From Lachnospiraceae bacterium (GTDB lineage: Bacteria > Bacillota > Clostridia > Lachnospirales > Lachnospiraceae), in the NCBI GenBank assembly GCA_015057405.1, contig SVEK01000007.1, forward strand, positions 28,209 through 92,208: a stretch of DNA of 64,000 nt, given 5' to 3'. The notes under the pieces are model-generated. The model was not told the DNA's origin. It was given only the letters and a program-made list of their open reading frames with translations, and ran no database searches. Both the position numbers and the translations under genes were made by a program. Of the stretch, positions 63,881 to 64,000 are shown in pieces (position 1 is the stretch's first letter; every line of letters begins with the position of its first letter).

Positions 63881-64000
63881 TTATCTACTATAATTTTCAG
63901 ACCGGCACTGATGTGGTGGTCTTATTTTGATACCTAATTTTCAACCTGTATAAAATTTTCAATGTTCTTTAATTTAGCCTTGACTTTTTATTTGCAGGCT

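Larger units (their letters stand above)
62400..64000 (+). mobile_element. IS110-family insertion element (right end uncertain)
   Basis: The block after the CDF gene has a 270-base non-coding left end, an IS110-type transposase gene and at least 120 bases downstream. IS110 elements lack terminal inverted repeats and give no clear target duplications, so I cannot place the exact ends; the left end should lie between 62372 and about 62470, and the right end lies within or beyond the final 120 bases. The coding strand is opposite to most of its neighbours. Confidence 0.75.

Overview
The window is about 36-38% GC and reads as chromosome of a motile, Gram-positive anaerobe of the Lachnospiraceae (Clostridia; Lachnospira, Roseburia or Butyrivibrio type). 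Evidence: clean AGGAGG ribosome binding sites, frequent TTG/GTG starts, LL-diaminopimelate aminotransferase, fused PurL-PurQ, MscL with a C-terminal zinc ribbon, RNase H with a viroplasmin-type domain, the NifU-like/GGGtGRT pair, a class D sortase, Big_2-type surface proteins with Pro/Thr linkers, and CheB plus an Hpt protein. No rRNA, tRNA or CRISPR was seen. Most genes lie on the minus strand.

Layout. 1-6748: a cell-division and repair run transcribed leftward (cls, zinc-ribbon/HTH protein, ruvA, ruvB, zapA, U32 peptidase, a cut-off ftsW/rodA-like gene). 6979-12768: a YprB-like exonuclease, a hairpin-rich spacer, rpmF, an hpt-cheB pair, mntP and dapL. 13043-14492: a DUF4956/VTC-domain pair. 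14677-19657: purL behind a PrsA/SurA-like foldase. 19797-21822: ApbE, a NusG-domain-II protein and a Gx-transporter protein, which resemble the flavinylation/extracellular-electron-transfer set. 21899-24228: a cpsB-wzz-cpsD exopolysaccharide control module. 24318-31840: class D sortase, two unfamiliar membrane proteins and two large secreted proteins. 32047-37581: acpP, tyrA, efp, aroK, aroD, an M24 peptidase and yqeG. 37807-45844: a receptor-fused hybrid histidine kinase, two sugar-phosphate isomerase-like proteins, two Gfo/Idh/MocA oxidoreductases and an AraC regulator, which look like a sugar or inositol-type utilisation locus. 45856-52929: methyltransferase, TetR regulator, the NifU-like/GGGtGRT operon, two gene remnants and an HD hydrolase. 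53005-62371: topB, LUD protein, glyA, the purM-purN-purD operon, mscL, rnhA and a cation efflux protein. 62400-64000: an IS110-family element with a long non-coding left end that probably encodes a bridge RNA.

The most unusual feature is a set of short tandem repeat arrays (16, 29, 32, 34-35 and 39 bp periods) in intergenic spacers. In three cases (cheB, aroD and a Gfo/Idh gene) the array starts inside the last codons of the upstream gene, so the stop codon is part of the first repeat. Other points for a second look are a short leader ORF overlapping the start of a 1187-residue surface protein, a possible non-canonical sortase substrate next to the sortase, a tyrosine-rich kinase tail, a coiled-coil extension on cardiolipin synthase, and the electron-transfer-like cluster.
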